Assembly (NCBI GenBank): GCA_029945375.1
Contig: CM057062.1
Location: 2,185,564-2,249,563, forward strand
Direction of reading: 5' to 3'
Length of the DNA stretch: 64,000 nucleotides
From: Agaricus subrufescens
Lineage: Eukaryota; Basidiomycota; Agaricomycetes; Agaricales; Agaricaceae
Shown here: positions 11,301 through 22,529 of the stretch, in pieces
Layout: each line of letters starts with the position of its first letter
How positions within the stretch are numbered: position 1 is the first letter of the stretch
Position numbers and translations under genes: made by a program
Notes under the pieces: model-generated
Seen by the model: the letters and a program-made list of their open reading frames with translations, nothing else
What the model was told of the DNA's origin: nothing
The model's database searches: none

Positions 11301-12527
11301 TCATCCATCAGGGTGTAAGTACATCAGTTGGTGAAGTCTGGTCTGTCATTGACTATTTCTCCTCCACAAATCTCATGCATCAGCTTGTAAGTACATGAGT
11401 TGGTGAAGTCTGGTCTGTCATTGACTATTTCTCTTCCACAAATCTCATCCATCAGCCTGTAAGTACATGAGTTGGTGAAGTCTGGTCTGTCATTGACTAT
11501 TTCTCTTCCACAAATCTCATCCATCAGCCTGTAAGTACATCAGTTGGTGAAGTGTGGTCTGTCATTGACTATTTCTCTTCCACAAATCTCATCCATCAGC
11601 TTGTAAGTACATCAGTTGGTGAAGTGTGGTCTGTCATTGACTATTTCTCTTCCACAAATCTCATCCATCAGCATGTAAGTACATCAGTTGGTGAAGTCTG
11701 GTCTGTCATTGACTATTTCTCTTCCACAAATCTCATGTGTCAGGGTGTAAGTACATGAGTTGGTGAAGTCTGGTCTGTCATTGACTATTTCTCTTCCACA
11801 AATCTCATCCATCAGGCTGTAAGTACATGAGTTGGTGAAGTCTGGTCTGTCATTGACTATTTCTCTTCCACAAATCTCATCCATCAGATTGTAAGTACAT
11901 CAGTTGGTGAAGTCTGGTCTGTCATTGACTATTTCTCTTCCACAAATCTCATCCATCAGCATGTAAGTACATGAGTTGGTGAAGTCTGGTCTGTCATTGA
12001 CTATTTCTCTTCCACAAATCTCATCCATCAGGGTGTAAGTACATCAGTTGGTGAAGTCTGGTCTGTCATTGACTATTTATCTTCCACAAATCTCATGCAT
12101 CAGATTGTAAGTACATGAGCTGGTGAAGTCTGGTCTGTCATTGATTATTTCTCTTCCACAAATCCTTGTGATCAGCTTGTGAGTCCATCAGTTCCTGTTC
12201 TGTTATCTGTGCTTCACTATTTCTTTTCTACATAATCAGGGTGTAAGTACATCTGCTGATGAACTGTAGTTGGTTATTCATCATTTTCACTCTGCTTTAC
12301 AAGGTTATTGATAAAAAAACAAAACGGTTCTTAAAAAAGTCACCCAATCTACAAGTCCTTATATGCGGAGCAATTCCGGGTGGTCAAGTTGCAATTATTC
12401 CTGGAGATGACAAGAGGGACACATACTGTATTGTTCCTTACCACCCAAGAAGTACTGAACAAGTTGAGGAAGTAAGTCTAACATATTTTTTTTCTCTTCA
12501 TCTGCTGATCCTCGGGGACAGGTGTAG
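8347..12527 (+). CDS. NACHT NTPase (fungal NLR-like), copy A, with microexon array
   Basis: STAND-type P-loop NTPase of the class fungi use in self/non-self and stress recognition. Proposed exons: 8347-8446, 8500-8592, 8645-8737, 8794-8886, 8941-9063, 9119-10450, 10505-10803, 10854-10955, then 18 three-base exons in 10956-12303, then 12304-12471 and 12522-12527. Phases agree throughout; about 820 residues with all microexons, 802 without. The N-terminus is Ser/Pro-rich with three 31-residue repeats, followed by AHDFNIYGGNFTAVYGG, a motif typical of these proteins. The NACHT domain has KYRPRCHPGTR, Walker A GPAGVGKSAV, Walker B ILLDGLDEIEG and WIIASRPEFH. After the array comes a 56-codon exon (VIDKKTKRFLKKSP start) of unknown fold. 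I saw no WD40, ankyrin or TPR repeats. Splicing of the array and the last two codons are the least certain parts. Confidence 0.8.
8500..8886 (+). repeat. Three tandem 93-nt exons in the NACHT gene
   Basis: Exons 8500-8592, 8645-8737 and 8794-8886 are each exactly 93 nt (31 codons), flanked by the same phase and by similar introns of 52-56 nt that start GTGYGTNYTTG and end with a CATG..CTCAG-like stretch. The encoded segments share a Pro-rich start, a central V.....E and a Ser/Asn-rich end. This is tandem duplication of an exon plus its intron. Any of the three can be skipped without changing frame. Confidence 0.75.
10956..12303 (+). repeat. Tandem intron/microexon array A (19 introns, 18 three-base exons)
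   Basis: Starts immediately after the coding exon ending MVKV and ends immediately before the exon starting VIDKK. First unit 68+3 nt; units 2-17 are 72 nt each (69-nt intron plus 3); unit 18 is 61+3; the last intron is 61. The sum is 1348, exactly the interval. Each unit opens GTAAGT (once GTGAGT), carries a TGAC/TGAT branch-like site, a pyrimidine tract (TTTCTCTTCC) and closes CAG (the last closes AAG). The three bases between acceptor and next donor read, in order, as residues PGLGGLPPLHGAIHGILG, always codons of the form NNT. All introns are phase 0. Either each unit is spliced, adding one residue per unit, or the block leaves as one 1.35-kb intron. I found no CpG in the 72-nt units. Confidence 0.85.
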
Positions 12528-13013
12528 AATACTGGGATACAAGTTTGGCGAAGAAGAACATGAACTGTGTATAGTCTGATACTGTCATATGCTACTCTTT
12601 TCTTGCCGTGTTTTTGTCTCGTAAATGTACAACATATATCCATGCTGCCTTTTCAAAGTCTCCTCATCCTTACCCATTACCGACATCTGGAAAGACTACA
12701 AATTTTGGCGTCTCACCCTTCCAACTCTCACCATGACAATAGTACTTGAACAGCGTTATTGCTTTCAGTATGTTTTCCCATAGTATCATCCACCCCACTA
12801 CTCTCACCTCAATCCCAATGCACTTTCGACAACACTTATCACCAAAGTTCGCTATTCCCTGAATTAATATATATCATTCCTACTTAACATTGTACTAGAC
12901 GGAGCGAGTACCAATACAGAATCACACACAAGCCCAAGTAACGAACACAAAACAGAAAACAAACCAAACGAATCAACGCGCATGTGTAGACAGCATCACC
13001 GGTACCTTGTATG
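12528..13013. other. 3' flank of NACHT gene A
   Basis: No gene. The duplication homology with copy B ends near 12690, after the shared CCATGCTGCCTTTTC. Beyond this is AT-rich single-copy sequence. Confidence 0.5.
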
Positions 13014-14369
13014 TTAAGGTTCAACACTTGCAACAAACCTCATCGACACAACATTAGCCGTCAAACTTGAGAACCCATTCCCAATAAACCACCCCGCCCA
13101 CTGCCCAACATACATGTCTACAGCCTGCGCAACGTACTTGGTCTCCCATCCCAAACATAGATCTTGACTGGTCGAAATTTCGTCCCAGTCCCACATAAGA
13201 TTGAAATCGAAATCTGTAAGCAAACCCGAGTGTCGTCATCATCGGTGGCAGCAGCGGCAGCAGGAGAGAAGGTGGTGGTGGACAAATATCAAAGGGCGTT
13301 GATGTGCAGGTCCCTCTTTGAGTTCTTGTATGCATTTGGTGTCGCCGTTGGTCATGACGTAGATCTTCCTCAACATGTTTTTGATTTTTGATATTGAAGA
13401 TATTTTCGCTTCTTTGATGTTTAGCCGTTCCGAGCGCCACTCCCGCACCACCCTCACCGCGCTCTTTCTCATCATGCTGATATTGATGAGAGTTTTCTCC
13501 CTGTTTCTCTTCTTGGGCTCGTCCTTGGGTAAGACGTCTAAGAGGGTACTGTTCTCGGTGAAGAAACAGTCGGAGAGGGATGGGAGGGTGTTGTAGCCAT
13601 GGTATGTCGAGTTCCGTGAGACGAGATTATTGCAATGCTCGATGAAATCATCTCGGAGGAGGTGGATAGCAAGGAGCGGTAGAGGATCAGGTTTTGTGAC
13701 CGACGGCGTGGGTGACAGGGCAAGTCCACGCCCACCCCAGTAGTTGGAATGCGAGGCAGAGTCGCTGTTTCGAGAAATATAGGACAGCAGTATTTTCTCG
13801 AGTTTATATTGGTATCCGAGGTGGAGGGCGTGAAATGGTGCATAATTTTTCTAGAAAGCGTAATGAACCGGGGGTGACCAGGCAAGATCCTTCACAAGGG
13901 AGGAGTTCAATATTGTCGGCATAATGTTGTGCTACCCTGGAGCACCAAACAGCCTACGAGAGAAATTAGGCGATATAAGAATAAAATCAATTGTGTAAAT
14001 AATTACCAGATGCCGACGCGCTGTGGGTGTGTTGTTTTGGTCTCGACACAGCAATCCGGGATGCTTTGTAGTTTGTTGATCGGCACGTTCATTGTCTTCA
14101 GCGTGGTGATGTCCAAGGGAGGTATGTCTACGATAGCGGATGAATCAAGGCTGCAAGGGTCTGCAGGCGTGTTCGTAGGAGTGCCGGGAGACAACTCGAG
14201 GGTGGGTATGCGGAACTGATAGATTGGCGTATGGATACCCAATGGGTGGGCCGGCAAGGAGGGCAGCGAGAGGGATAAGTTGGGAGGGGATGCGTTTGTC
14301 ATTCAAGTTTGCGTATTCTGCACCAAGCTTCCAAACATAGCTGTCGAACACGAATCTGACAAGTGACAT
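13014..14369 (-). pseudogene. Relic of a fungal O-fucosyltransferase-like gene
   Basis: Read on the minus strand, pieces of one protein appear in order: FVFDSYVWK..AEYANLNDKRIPS followed by IPLAALLAGPP (14369-14200), then LLRDDFIEHCNN (about 13660), KIYVMTNGD (about 13350) and the end WETKYVAQAVDMYVGQWAGW with FIGNGFSSLTANVV (about 13150-13050). These match the GDP-fucose protein O-fucosyltransferase-like proteins common in basidiomycetes (xYVFDxYxW start, HLRRGDF-like core, GNGFSSLTSNVV end). The pieces sit in different frames without convincing introns at every join, so I call it broken. Family assignment is from memory of motifs. Confidence 0.5.
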
Positions 14370-14439
14370 TCAGCTTCCCTGACTTGAACGGTAGGCGAGG
14401 CGCAAAGAGGCATGGAGACTCACATTGAACCGGGGGCAT

Positions 14440-15020
14440 AGCCAAGCTAGGCATTCATGACGAGTTGCTGCGTGACATTTCCCTATCCGGCACCCGAAAC
14501 TTGACTAGCAAAATACACAAACTTGGGACTTGTGCGTTCGAGGGAGGGCAGCGCTTTGTCGCGCTGAGGAAACAAGCCCAGACAATAAGAGGTGCAATGT
14601 TGCCACAGCAGCGCTAGGGTGAGACCGAGACTGTATGGCGACGGTGGAGGAATTTTGTGAGGAATGGGGTGAGGAGGATAGCTCGGGAGCACGATGAAGC
14701 GCGAGCTGCGAAGCAAGGGTGGGAATTGTATGGGACCAGGAGCGGGTGCAAGGGCTACCAGAAAGAGCCAGGCGTGCCTGCGGGAGAGACAGACAGAGCG
14801 ACTGTGATAGTGAGCTAAGAGTGACGCGCCCCGCCTTGTTCACGGAGCCAGCAGCTACCCGTTCTGCGTTCTCTGACAAAATATCAATATGGACGCACGT
14901 TCCGTGTCACAAGATGGTTTCTCAGGAAAAAGCCGAGGTCCCTACTGCTTTCCTCCCACCACCACCTCTGTCTACGAAAGAGCTCACCAAAGGATAACGG
15001 CAAGCATCAAGGACGACAGT
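14440..15020. other. Copy 1 of a relic segment shared with 17.37 kb and 33.65 kb
   Basis: The stretch beginning near 14458 (GACGAGTTGCTGCGTGACAT, then TTTCCCTATCCG) reappears near 17370 and 33649, with the following GTGCTGAGGAAAC-type block. The minus strand has Pro/Ser-rich frames but nothing I can name. It looks like a decayed gene end carried along in duplications. Confidence 0.5.
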
Positions 15021-15445
15021 GGATGAATCAAGGTTCATTCTTCCTCGTGTTGTGTATGGTCGGAGGCGTCTTCGAACCTGTGCAACAATTCACTGTCCAA
15101 GTCCCAACGCACCCTTGACTGTAATGCAGCGATTGTACAGGACAACCCCACTCCTGTAGTACGAGGTAAGCATTTTTCTATCCCCATTTCCACTTGAGCT
15201 CAATGTCAATTGAATTCACATGGTCTCAGTGTTGCTCTAGCCTCTTCGATGGAACGCTCTTCCATTCAGGATGGGTGTGTGTGAAGCTACGGGTAGTTTA
15301 GATGGCCTATGCAGCTATCTCAGCCTGAAACAATTGGCCGAATTTCTGTCATCTATGGTAAACGGCCGCAATATCCGTAGTTTCCATCTTGGTGCTTACT
15401 CTTTTTTTTACAGTGTCTTCCATGAGCATTTAGTTATGCAGAACT

Positions 15446-16620
15446 TTGCCGTCGGTCAGCGCATGCATGTATCCGTCGTGTCAAAGCATTTTTCCCCCAG
15501 ACCGTTGCAATCGACACGATACAACTTCCTCCCTCCATCCTACTATCTCGACGCCGCTCATTGCAACAGAGTCCATACTCTCCCTTCTGTCGTTGCAGAG
15601 CTCCCGCGTCCCTTCTTCCCCTTCCCCTTTACGCGATCCGACCCTCCCACTCTCCCGGCCTCCTTCAACATTTGATGCACCGCCGCCGCTGGTGAGCTTC
15701 CACTTCGCGAATTTCTCATCTATAACTATCTCAACCTCTACACAGTGGCTTTGAGCTCAATGCATTTCTCAGATACGGCCTCCTACCACCAAATCCAATA
15801 TCTCTCTGCCTGACGCATCCTTGCTCATCAATCATCAACACGCTGATTCCGAGATACCTGCCATTATCACATGCCCTAGTGAACTGAATTCATCACACCA
15901 ATCGTTGATATCTCGCCAGTTGACTGTAAGCATTTCGTCTCATGCAGTTGAAGGTTCTGAAATAGAATTTGCCATACCACAGTACAGGAGTCAGGACATA
16001 CCCCAAAACATGTAACGCTTTTCGGTGTCGGGTGGGATGTTTACCAACCATTATGGGGGCAACAGTGAGAAGGCTTTGCGTCGCCGCATATCCTTCTATG
16101 ATAACATGTCTGACGGTCAATGTGACGAATGGTAGTTATTCTGATAATGGTGAGGAATGCTCCTCAAACATTCCCTCTCTACGCTGACTGTCCCCTCTTG
16201 CAGTCATGAAGATGCTTCTCAACGAAGCAGCACTAGGCGCGAAGAATGTGGATCCCTGGGGCGCGAAACTTGCACCAAGATGAAAAGGCTGCGCTGGGTA
16301 TTTGGCGCAGCAGGGTTCGGGAAGTCGGCAATTGTGAGCTCCATGACCGATTCTCTACTTGCCGTCGAAGCATTGGATGCTTCCGTTTTGTTCCCGGTCA
16401 AAGGGCGTAATGACGGAAATAAAATGATCAAGCTATCAGTCTGCAGCCAAGTCGGTGCGTTACCGACCCTTTAGTCAGGATGGGTTGAGAATGACCTGGC
16501 TGCCTATGGAAGAGCGATGTTAGCCTTCAAGTACCCCTCTTTCCCACTCGTATGGATTGTCGCTAGTCGTCCGGAATCCTACGTCGTGTCGTTCCTTGAT
16601 TAATAGGGGGTCACATTTGT
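15446..16620 (+). pseudogene. NACHT NTPase relic
   Basis: The first part (15446-16020) is Ser/Pro-rich and includes ISLPDASLLINHQHADSEIP, like the N-terminal tails of the intact NACHT genes. From 16279 a P-loop is visible: RWVFGAAGFGKSAIV, then a residue pattern like the post-Walker strand (FPVKGRNDGNKMIKLSV). Shortly after comes YPSFPLVWIVASRPES (about 16530-16585), which normally lies some 100 residues further on, so the Walker B region is deleted. The frame is then lost. A partial copy of its 5' half is at 19320-20380. Confidence 0.65.
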
Positions 16621-16744
16621 GTATGCTATATGGTGGACACCGCGGAGGCCCGGCAGGTTGTTGAAACATTTATTTGCGACGGGTTGGAGACTTAATGATT
16701 TTTACGGTCACATCACGTCACAACGTACCAATTGGTGGTCCCGT

Positions 16745-17350
16745 TGTCATGCCAGGAAAAGTGTTTTGTTTGCCAAGTCATGGGATTTATTTTGTACAGT
16801 CATGGTGCTGGTGCCCCGCAATAGAAAAACATTGTTTACAATTTCAGCGCAGCGGCGGAGACAAGTGAAAAAGTAGAAATATGAAGATCAGATTAATGGA
16901 AATTTACCTGTTGTCAGCGATTGGAACAGCAGTTAAGGGACTGGAGGCTCCGAGGACTTAAGTATTCTTGTTCCAGTGTCGTTCATCTCTACTGGCGAGT
17001 GTGTCATAGAAGTTGAATTGAATGACAATCCGTTGGTGTCGACTGATAGAATCAGACATCATCTTTCGTTGGAGGACCGTCAGAGGTATGAGAGTGCTGT
17101 ATAACACACTGTTCTACAATGTTGAATAACGAAAATGCTGATATATCATGACAAAGGCGTACATCCACACCCACCAAAATTGGCCCGAGGAAGCAGCCTT
17201 TGCGAACCTTGCTGGTGCTCTGACTGCCCGCCCTATTTTCGCCTCAAGTGCGAATCGATACATGGAGAAGCTAACTATGCTAGTGCTATTGCGGAGAAGT
17301 TCCGCACATGTATGTGTCGGTCAGATCATCCGCACATTCAAGACCTGAGG
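16745..17350. repeat. Duplicated segment, partner of 33030-33620
   Basis: Shares long near-identical runs with 33030-33620, for example TCAGCGATTGGAACAGCAGT and GGCGAGTGTGTCATAGAAGT. A shorter, more diverged third copy lies at about 39440-39640 (AATTGGCCCGAGGA here versus AACCGGGCCGAGGA). A frame NWPEEAAFANLAGALTARPI is partly kept in the copies, but I cannot name the gene. Confidence 0.7.
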
Positions 17351-17799
17351 CATAGCCAAGCAGGCCATCCATGACGATTTGCTGCATGACATTTCCCTAT
17401 CCGACACTTAGTACTTGATTAGCGAGATATGCAAACTTCGTACTTGAGCCCGAGGAGGAGGGTGGCCCGTCGTTGTGCTGAGGAAACGAGTTCCGATAAG
17501 ACGCGTATTGTTCGTACAGCAGCGGTAAGGGGAGACCAAGATCATATGGCGACAGTGGAGGGATTTTGCGAGGAATGGGATGAGGATAGCCCGGGAAAGG
17601 ACGGGGTGCGATGGGATGAGCCAAGAGTGGGTCTTGTATGGGACAAGGAGCGGGAGCCAAACTCAAAGCGCAAGGGCGACAAGAGAGTCGCGTGTACCTG
17701 CGGGAGAGACAGATGCGGAGGGCCATGGAGGACGAGCAGACAAAGCGACGTTGATAATGCGTGCCAGAGCTAAAGATAGTCCCGGTCACGCCAACTTCG

Positions 17800-18380
17800 C
17801 CAACACGTCTACCAACACTAGTACCCGTACCACCGGCGTTGGCCTCGATATTATCTCCCCCAACACATCATCCCGGATAGTTGTTCAATGCGGTTGCGCC
17901 GATTGATACGCTGACGGTGAATTTTGTTTGAAAACGCATACAAGTGATTGACTAGTTGCTTGACCAAATATTTGACAGGTTGCATTCAGCGGTCGGCGAT
18001 GCGAAAACCTTTGCAGGACGTTTATGAGATCTTGCATGAAACAACCAAAACCGGAGAGATTGGTTGTTACGCTTAGGATACCCGTCTGAGAGTAGTGGTC
18101 AGCAGTAGAAACTCAACAAAAGGGTAGGCCACGTACAACAGTGCATTCTGCAGGTGTATAACCCCCATGGCTCAAGTCCGGTGGGGAACACGCCAAAGTG
18201 ACACCCACGGATAAACTCTTCATAGTTCAAAGCCAGAATTGAATTGTTACTGTTGAGGAAATTGGGGTGGAAAATGATTTTCACGCGAACATGAGCGTTA
18301 TTCAACAATCTGACCCGCTGGATCTGGTCGAAAATTGGATCATTGGGGTCATCAGCCATGTTGTGTGTTGTGGCCGACGG
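17800..18380 (-). pseudogene. Glycogen synthase relic, C-terminal part, copy 1
   Basis: Glycogen synthase (GT3) makes glycogen from UDP-glucose. On the minus strand: [57 protein letters not shown], then after a gap GILSVTTNLSGFGCFMQDL, VKQLVNHLYAFSNK and RQRINRRNRIEQLS. These are the classic late motifs of the enzyme ([24 protein letters not shown] and SVTTNLSGFGCFMQ). The [13 protein letters not shown] signature is damaged, frames change and the conserved block before the tail is missing. The N-terminal and middle parts are at 21580-22135 on the same strand, in the order expected if one gene had been split. Confidence 0.8.
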
Positions 18381-18546
18381 AAGTGAATTTTGCTTCATAG
18401 CGAAGACACGTCGCTTGAAGTAGAGGAGTGTGTGGTGGCAGGCATGATGATGAAAGCGACGACAGAGATAGTTGATCCGGCTTTCCGTAGCCTATAGTTG
18501 AGACCTTGAGAAAGTAATCAGCACAGGGGGTGAACATTAGACTCGG

Positions 18547-19075
18547 GATTCAATGAACGCGACCAGGCCCTTGGTCCCGAACGGCAGCTCCTCCAGGAAC
18601 GGAAGCAGGAGTGCCCGCAACGGACATGGCTCCGTTCGTCCGGGGACGCGTGCTGAAACCAGTCGCCCAGCCACCCAGCTCAGAGGCGAGTGTCTCCCAC
18701 ATGCAAAGTGCCTGGAAGACTTCAGTCACTCTGCCACTATCTCCTACGCGACTTACCCGAGTGCCCATCCGCCATCTCTCCCTCAAGCGGACACTATCCC
18801 ACCGCATCGTACCCCACCCCTCCGTCGATTGTCACCAATGGCTGCACATAGACGCCTGTCCGCTCCCCGGAACAAACGACGCGTTCCAAGCGATTGCCGC
18901 TACGATCCCAGACCAGTTATTGCATAACACCTGCCATCCTGAACGGTCTGATACCCGTCCTCCAATTTCGGCTTGTGCTGTTTTCCATCTAGGTCAAGTC
19001 AATGCTAAAGCATTTCGTAGCCCTGCTGTCGATTGGGTAAAATCCTCTGAGTGTTGTACCAAGTGCCCATAGTCC
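18547..19075. repeat. Relic segment family, copy 1 (also 22.53 and 35.03 kb)
   Basis: Three diverged copies share GACATGGCTCCGTTCGTCCG-like and GCAAAGTGCCTGGAAG-like blocks and a 3' block before TTTTCCATCTAGGTCAAGTC. On the minus strand the shared frame runs through LASELG and MSVAG..SV.GGA; it may be a membrane protein, but I cannot identify it. Confidence 0.6.
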
Positions 19076-19319
19076 TCCTGACAAGCTGTCGTAGCCAACA
19101 AAGAAAGCCAGAGAGACAGACAGGGCAACTTTAATAAGGTATGCCAGAGCTAAGAATGACGCAGCCCGCCTTGTTCAGGGAGCCAGCAGCTAACTGTTCT
19201 TCGGGGTTGATAGGTACTTTCTATGTATGAACGTCACAAGACGCGTTCTCAGGAAAATGCCGGGTGCCCTTCTCTCCTCCCACCACCACCTCTGCCTACA
19301 AAACAGCTCCTCAAAACGA

Positions 19320-20380
19320 CAAGCATTAAGCACAATGGTGGATGAATCCACCCTTATTCTTCCTTGTACCATGTAGGGTCACCGGCGTATTCGAACATGC
19401 ATACCAATTTGGTACCGCGCAAGCCCCAACACCACCTTGATTATAGTGCGATGACCACAGGTCAATCCCACTGCAGTAGCGCGAGGTAAACAATCTCCTA
19501 GTCCCATGTCCACCCAAGCCCAAAGCTGATCGAATTCACATAGCCCCAGTGTTGCCCTGACCTGGTCGGAGAGACCTCTTCTTCTATGGAACGGTCTTGA
19601 GGATGAGTACCATACTCAGTGAGCGAAGAGCAGTCTACACGGTCTACGCTGCTGTCTCAGCTTGGAAAAATTGGCCGAAGTCATCTATGGTAAATGACCG
19701 CAATATACGCAGTTTGAATGTTGATGCTTACTCTTTTTTACAGTGTATTCCATTGGTATCTAGTTATACAGAACTTTGTCGTGGTTCTGCGCATGCACGT
19801 ATTCTTCATCAAGGCATCTATTCCTCAGACCGCTGCAATCGACGTGGTACAACTTCGCCCCCCGTTCTATCCTACTATCTCAATGCCGCTCCTTGCAACA
19901 GTCTGTACTCTCCCTACTGTAGGTGTGGAGCTTCAGCGTCCCTCGCTCTACTTCCCCTCTACGCCATCCAATCCTCCCACTCTCTCAGCCTCCTTCAAAA
20001 TCTGATGCATCGCCGAATACGCCCACTGGTGAGCTTCCGCTTTTCAAACTCGAGTATTGTCATCTATAACAACCTTAACCTCCTATACAGTGACTTTTAT
20101 CTCAATTTGCTTCTCCGATACACCTGTCTCTCTGCCTGACGCATCCTCGCTCGTCAATCATCAGCACCCTGATTCCGAGATACCTAGCATCATCACATGA
20201 TCTGGTGGACCGAATTCACCATAGCAATCTTTAACATCTCACCGGTCAACATTTCAACTGTAAGCACTTCGTCTCAAGTGCAATTGGAGGTTCTAAAATA
20301 GAATTTGCCATACCCCAGGACGCGAATCAGAGTATCTTCCAAGGCCTCCAACGCTTTTCGGGATATTCGCTAGAAGTCTC
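19320..20380 (+). pseudogene. Second relic of the NACHT 5' region
   Basis: Parallels 15020-16060: the same succession of blocks (AATTGGCCGAA.., GCGCATGCA, CTACTATCTC.ATGCCGCTC, CCCTGACGCATCCTTGCTC-like) occurs with indels. The P-loop part is absent. The sequence ends in host-like DNA near 20380. Confidence 0.55.
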
Positions 20381-21560
20381 AAGTTCACTGAGTGAGCCCA
20401 AACGCGTTTTACTCCTCCTCTTCAGAAGTACTCATCCCCCTTCTTCAGATTTCCAATTTCCTGCCGGTTCTTTTTCAGCTCTCCGAGAAAGATCACCCAA
20501 ATCCAAGCGTCGCTCTAGAATGCAGCCTCAACTAGGCCCATTCCGGGTCAACGCTGTACAAGTCTACGCGGTCAGGCGATCTTCAACCAAGAATACTCCT
20601 CGCGTAAATAACGCAGCAACACCAGAGCTCGACCTTGGCCCCAACTACACCTGGATCACCGAAACCTCCGTTATCACCATTTCCTGAATCCGCTTCAACT
20701 GGCTCTTCTGTTTCCTCGCCCTATGCTAGCACACAAACACTCAATCATGAGAACGACATCACCAGTTTACCGAGTTGGAGAAGACTTCCTAATCGAGTCA
20801 TGTCTATATTTGGGTCTCTCGCTAGAGGCGCAAGTACTACCAGTGTCGTCTTATCCTCGTCCTCGAGTAATACTCCACCATCTTCGCCTACGCGTGGTGG
20901 AGGAAGAACTTTTCGCAGAAGCGCTGTCATACTCGAAAGCGTTGTCAGTGAGCGAGCTTCTCAAGTCGTTGTAGACAGCAGATTTGGAGTCGATTCTAAG
21001 GACGCTATCATTGGTATGGGTCTGACAATGAAAAGTTGGTGTCACATATAACCCGCATATTATAATTGCCCCATACTGTGTTATAAATAGTATGTCAGTC
21101 GAATTGGAAACATTAATTCCCTCCATACCGAACGGTATACATGAAGAGGAAATGGATACTTGGCAGGCCAACACCTAGTCCTGACATAGAGATTTATGTT
21201 ACTGCTACGTCACTGATACTATCCCAAACTGGGTCTGTTTTGTAGATAAGAGATTTTTTCCTCCCTAGTAATTTGTCATATGGAGGTCAAGGATGTTCAA
21301 AACGCGTAGGAGTATGAGTTTCGATTCAGTGGTCTTAGAGCTAAAAAAAAAAAACAGGAAACGTTTTACGCGATTTTTCGGTTGCTGCATGGATATGTGA
21401 TGGTAGTGAGAATTTCTACTACGTAGGCACATGGTTGTATATAAATTTTTAGCCAGGCCTGGGCGAGAAAATGTTTGCCAGGGTTTTTTTTCTAAAAGGT
21501 CAGATCTGAGGGTGGGTAAAGTTTGAGGTGTGCATCACTGTCGTGTAACGAATGTTTCAA
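20381..21560. other. Unassigned region with a short Ser/Pro-rich frame
   Basis: A plus-strand frame at about 20635-21051 (SPKPPLSPFPESASTGSSV start, LPSWRRLPNRVMSIFGSLAR inside) could be an exon of a small protein, but no start context, partner exons or family are evident. The rest (21052-21560) is AT-rich with a poly-A tract at 21343 and no gene that I can see. Confidence 0.3.
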
Positions 21561-21579
21561 CTACGAGCTATTACATGTG

Positions 21580-22135
21580 AGAGTTTACGTGTCATGTCGT
21601 CGGATTTGCGTTGAGAAGATGTTCGCTTTCGTAGCTGTGATGTAAGAAACGGTCGTGAAAACGTTGGCACAGTGGGCTGCAGAGCATTCGATGCAGTATC
21701 AGTGATAGATGCTACGTTTTCAAGCTTCATGGTCAAGGTCAAGATACTGAAGGTTGTTGTAGGAATCGGCGGAGCTAGCACAGAGATATCTGCCCAGAAG
21801 GGGAGCATGGGTAGTCAAGACTGGTGTTACATTGATGTGGCTTTTGCGGCAAAGCGGGATGGCGAGGCCAGCTTGCCATTCATGAAAGTGGGCGACGGCG
21901 GCGGCGGAGAGCTAGTGGAATACATACTGAAGGGGAAATTAGGGGGGAAGGATAAGAGCGGAGTAGTAGGGAAAGTGGGCTCACGTCGCCAAGGACCAAG
22001 CAATGAAATAATAAAAGATGATTGTTTCGTGGAGGGCTTCGGATGTCTGCTAGGTTCCAGAGATTGGCCTTCCACTCGTCAAGGCGGGAGCACATGCTGT
22101 TGGTCACGAAAAGGAGGACCTGGGGATCGTCCTCG
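21580..22135 (-). pseudogene. Glycogen synthase relic, N-terminal/middle part
   Basis: Minus strand from 22135 downward: [37 protein letters not shown], then [52 protein letters not shown] and IYHRYCIECSAAHCANVFTT. These match glycogen synthase motifs ([43 protein letters not shown]). A stop replaces the Trp before LIE and another follows DHEA. It may be the 5' half of the gene whose 3' half is at 17800-18380, with about 3.2 kb between. Confidence 0.8.
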
Positions 22136-22529
22136 ATGAGCTAGCGACTGTGACGCGACCCCAACCACCAACGAGGTAATCACCGACGATGCCAGATTCA
22201 CCTGCGCACTGTTAGCGATAAACCACCCAACACGCCACACACGCACCTGGTTGTTCGTGAGCAGGTTAAGCCCACTGATCACCTCGCCCTCGGCCCACGA
22301 CGCGTCCTACAGAACGACTGTTTTTGAGTAGCGTGTTTGCTGAATGGTCGCACCCATCAGGGAATAAACCTGTCGCTTTTTGTTACTGTCAGCGGCCCAG
22401 TTGTCGCAATATCTGACGCAGCAGGCTGCCAAAGAAGGCAACAAAGGCACCCCACAATACGAGAGACAACGCCACGGGGCCCCGGTCCTGTCTGCACTTC
22501 ACGTTCTCGAAGACGAGAGTGAACGACAT

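Larger units (their letters stand above)
6300..12690. repeat. Segmental duplication, copy A (OPA3-like + NACHT)
   Basis: This block matches 23404-29936 in the same orientation. It begins with sequence before the OPA3-like gene (CTTCTCCCCATCAACAACAC at both sites) and ends just after the NACHT gene. Non-coding parts also align, so it is a DNA-level duplication and not a retrocopy. Divergence is uneven: very low across the NACHT core, clearly higher in the 5' exons and at the OPA3 start. Confidence 0.9.

Noticed and set aside
11324..11884. Open frames of 24-residue repeats on both strands of the array (also 28153-29349)
   Set aside because: They exist because the unit is 72 nt, a multiple of three. 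The plus-strand frames are intron sequence with splice sites and regular TGA stops; the minus-strand frames are their mirror. No start context or flanking exons support a repeat protein.
12522..12579. C-terminal extension RILGYKFGEEEHELCIV by reading through the last intron
   Set aside because: In copy B the same read-through hits a stop, whereas splicing gives a GTG-TAG end in both copies. Kept as a minor possibility.
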